Below are positions 62,901 through 64,000 of a DNA stretch of 64,000 nucleotides, in pieces. Source of the stretch: Amaranthus tricolor (Eukaryota; Streptophyta; Magnoliopsida; Caryophyllales; Amaranthaceae). Numbering within the stretch: position 1 is the stretch's first letter; every line of letters begins with the position of its first letter. The position numbers and the translations under genes were made by a program. Location of the stretch: the NCBI RefSeq assembly GCF_026212465.1, contig NC_080057.1, positions 24,702,647 through 24,766,646 on the forward strand, in the 5' to 3' direction. The notes below the pieces were generated by a model. It was not told the origin of the DNA. It saw nothing but the letters and a program-made list of their open reading frames with translations, and made no database searches.

Positions 62901-63495
62901 AAATCATTCCTCTCTGAACTCAATATGTGACAACAATTTTAGACTCTCATATAAACATCATGCTGTGTGTCATCAAATTTGTTTCACCATTGTTTTTGTC
63001 ATATTTATATTGATGTGTTCCCAGCAAGCACTGCTCAGAGAACTGTCTTTATATTGGAATAATATTGGTAGAAGAGCATGCAATTGGTTTGCTATATCCC
63101 CCTTTCATTTGGTTACATCAAATCATTAAATTGAGTTGATTTATTGAGTTGAACCGTAGTACCTTTAATGAATGAGCTTCATTTTCCGGATTGCAGCAGA
63201 CAAATTGGTATGTCAATGACATTATCAATGAATTTGATAGCAGCAGATAATGCTGTCGAGTAATAACTTTGTTTACAGTAGATCTTATTCTGCGTCATAT
63301 TGTCTGCGTAATTATGTCGTAAAGGTCAAATTCATGGTGAATAGATTTAGGCTTAAAGACAAACCTACTTTCTTAGAAACTGTTTTGTGATGTATACTGA
63401 ACTATGAACAACTGAACACAACGATCTCTTGCAGGTTTCAATGCCGGTATGTGATCAAGGGTATTGTCATAAGAAATCCTTCACCAGAAGAATAA
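59955..63495 (+). CDS. COMET: p31comet homologue (MAD2-binding, HORMA-like)
   Basis: Seven exons join in phase: 59955-60070, 61648-61705, 61789-62094, 62168-62216, 62309-62403, 62709-62827, 63435-63495. They total 804 nt and 267 residues. Recognised from its overall pattern: an N-terminal helix region (ISDVLAF-like FHVVSDVLAFLLYMHQQIPS), a basic segment with GRKREI, and C-terminal HORMA-like strands (KLFFLVKAP, PLRLRLRPR, FTWFQCRYVIKG). Plant COMET is the HORMA-fold adaptor that lets PCH2/TRIP13 act on ASY1 and MAD2 in meiosis and checkpoint control. The start is the ATG at 59955. An upstream in-frame TTG codon does not qualify. COMET lies directly downstream of FZL on the same strand, 1.5 kb away, which resembles the Arabidopsis order as I remember it. 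Confidence 0.82.
60518..60561. mobile_element. Minimal 44-bp Stowaway-like foldback in COMET intron 1
   Basis: CTCCCTCTATCCCTTTGAGT and ACTCAAAGGGACAAAGGAG face each other around a 5-nt gap, flanked by TA on each side. There is essentially only the terminal repeats. Confidence 0.75.
60775..60915. mobile_element. MITE-like repeat in COMET intron 1 (family copy 3, worn)
   Basis: GTCGCATGATTTGCAGCTG at the left and AAAGCAAATTAGCCGGTGAA at the right. The core TTTTGGGATATTTTTGAGCC and ATCGAATCGCAAATTTG aligns with the copies in RAN1 and cyclin U introns. Confidence 0.4.
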
Positions 63496-64000
63496 ATATT
63501 GATGAGGATTTATAATCGGTATGTAGTCCAGGTCTCTCCAATTGTATGTTGTACAACCATAAATCTTTTAGCAAGAATAAGATTCGAGGCCAATACTCTT
63601 CTCTGCTTAATTCCGTAGCTCCTATAGCGTGCAGTCTAGTCGGTATTGTGAAGTCATGTACATGATATAGGTAAAGAGAAGAAACATAAAATCAGCCACA
63701 TTATTATGCATTGTGCATGTATGCATTTGTAGGATCTAGTTGTTCAAATACTCAATTGTGTCCCTCAAAATAGAGTTCTTGTCCATTTTGGCTACACCTA
63801 TTACCTCAAAATTATGAAACTCTCATAAGGTTGGCGGACAGATGCGAGGCTTTGTAGGACTTGATGGCCTGAGCTGCCATTCTCATTGTTCCGTTGATGC
63901 TGCTGCTTAGAATATTGCAGGAAAGGAAGTGTGAAAAGGATGTATTTAAGAAGAAATCGGGAGCTGTTTATGCCTTCTAGCATGACCATGATCTCCAGAT
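63496..64000. other. COMET 3' flank; possible end of a downstream minus-strand gene
   Basis: The first part is the presumed COMET 3' UTR. At 63801-63989 the minus strand is open for 62 codons, and another minus-strand frame is open at about 63814-63903, where the base composition is more gene-like than the surroundings. Neither frame shows a family I can name, and the window ends here, so this is only a possibility of a converging gene. Confidence 0.25.

Noticed and set aside
62815..63129. 104-codon plus-strand open stretch
   Set aside because: Begins in COMET exon 6 in a different frame and continues in intron 6; the exon 6 to exon 7 splice (62827 to 63435) gives a better HORMA-like ending.

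Overview
The window is nuclear DNA of a flowering plant, most likely a core eudicot. It shows AT-rich intergenic DNA, intron-split genes with GT-AG borders, plant-only families (VQ protein, plastid FZL, thioredoxin o, U-type cyclin) and many small transposon derivatives. I cannot name the species. All gene models come from reading splice borders and checking that reading phase is kept across every intron.

Layout: 0.95-1.5 kb, a single-exon VQ-motif gene (minus). 1.6-6.8 kb, AT-rich intergenic DNA with Stowaway-like elements and a long TA microsatellite. 6.8-15.6 kb, a complete nine-exon RAN1/HMA7-type copper ATPase (minus, 999 aa). 16-21 kb, a cluster of Mutator-type and other MITEs. 21.2-25.2 kb, a six-exon mitochondrial thioredoxin o (plus, 188 aa). 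28.3-33.1 kb, a U3-type cyclin (plus, 217 aa, or 237 aa from an in-frame upstream ATG) with a Ty3/gypsy relic in its intron. 34.9-40.6 kb, an 18-exon ARM-repeat/BTB gene of the ARIA/ABAP1 type (minus, 710 aa). 41.9-44.9 kb, a decayed MULE transposase (minus) whose intron is full of AAT repeats, followed by a 51-bp-arm palindrome. 47.2-58.4 kb, an 11-exon FZL dynamin-like GTPase gene (plus, 922 aa) whose introns hold at least eight mobile-element insertions. 60-63.5 kb, a seven-exon p31comet (COMET) homologue (plus, 267 aa).

The genes do not form a pathway. They cover copper delivery and ethylene receptor biogenesis (RAN1), mitochondrial redox (Trx o), the cell cycle (cyclin U), ABA or replication control (ARIA/ABAP1), thylakoid organisation (FZL) and HORMA-protein remodelling in meiosis and the spindle checkpoint (COMET). 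FZL and COMET are adjacent and co-oriented, which resembles my memory of Arabidopsis (AT1G03160 and AT1G03180) and may be conserved microsynteny.

I see no CRISPR array, operon, rRNA or tRNA gene, and no convincing new molecular system. The most informative material is the mobile-element record: elements with readable target-site duplications, nested insertions, a 404-bp TRIM, a 44-bp minimal Stowaway, a long-arm Mutator MITE in RAN1 intron 1, and the palindrome near 45.4 kb.
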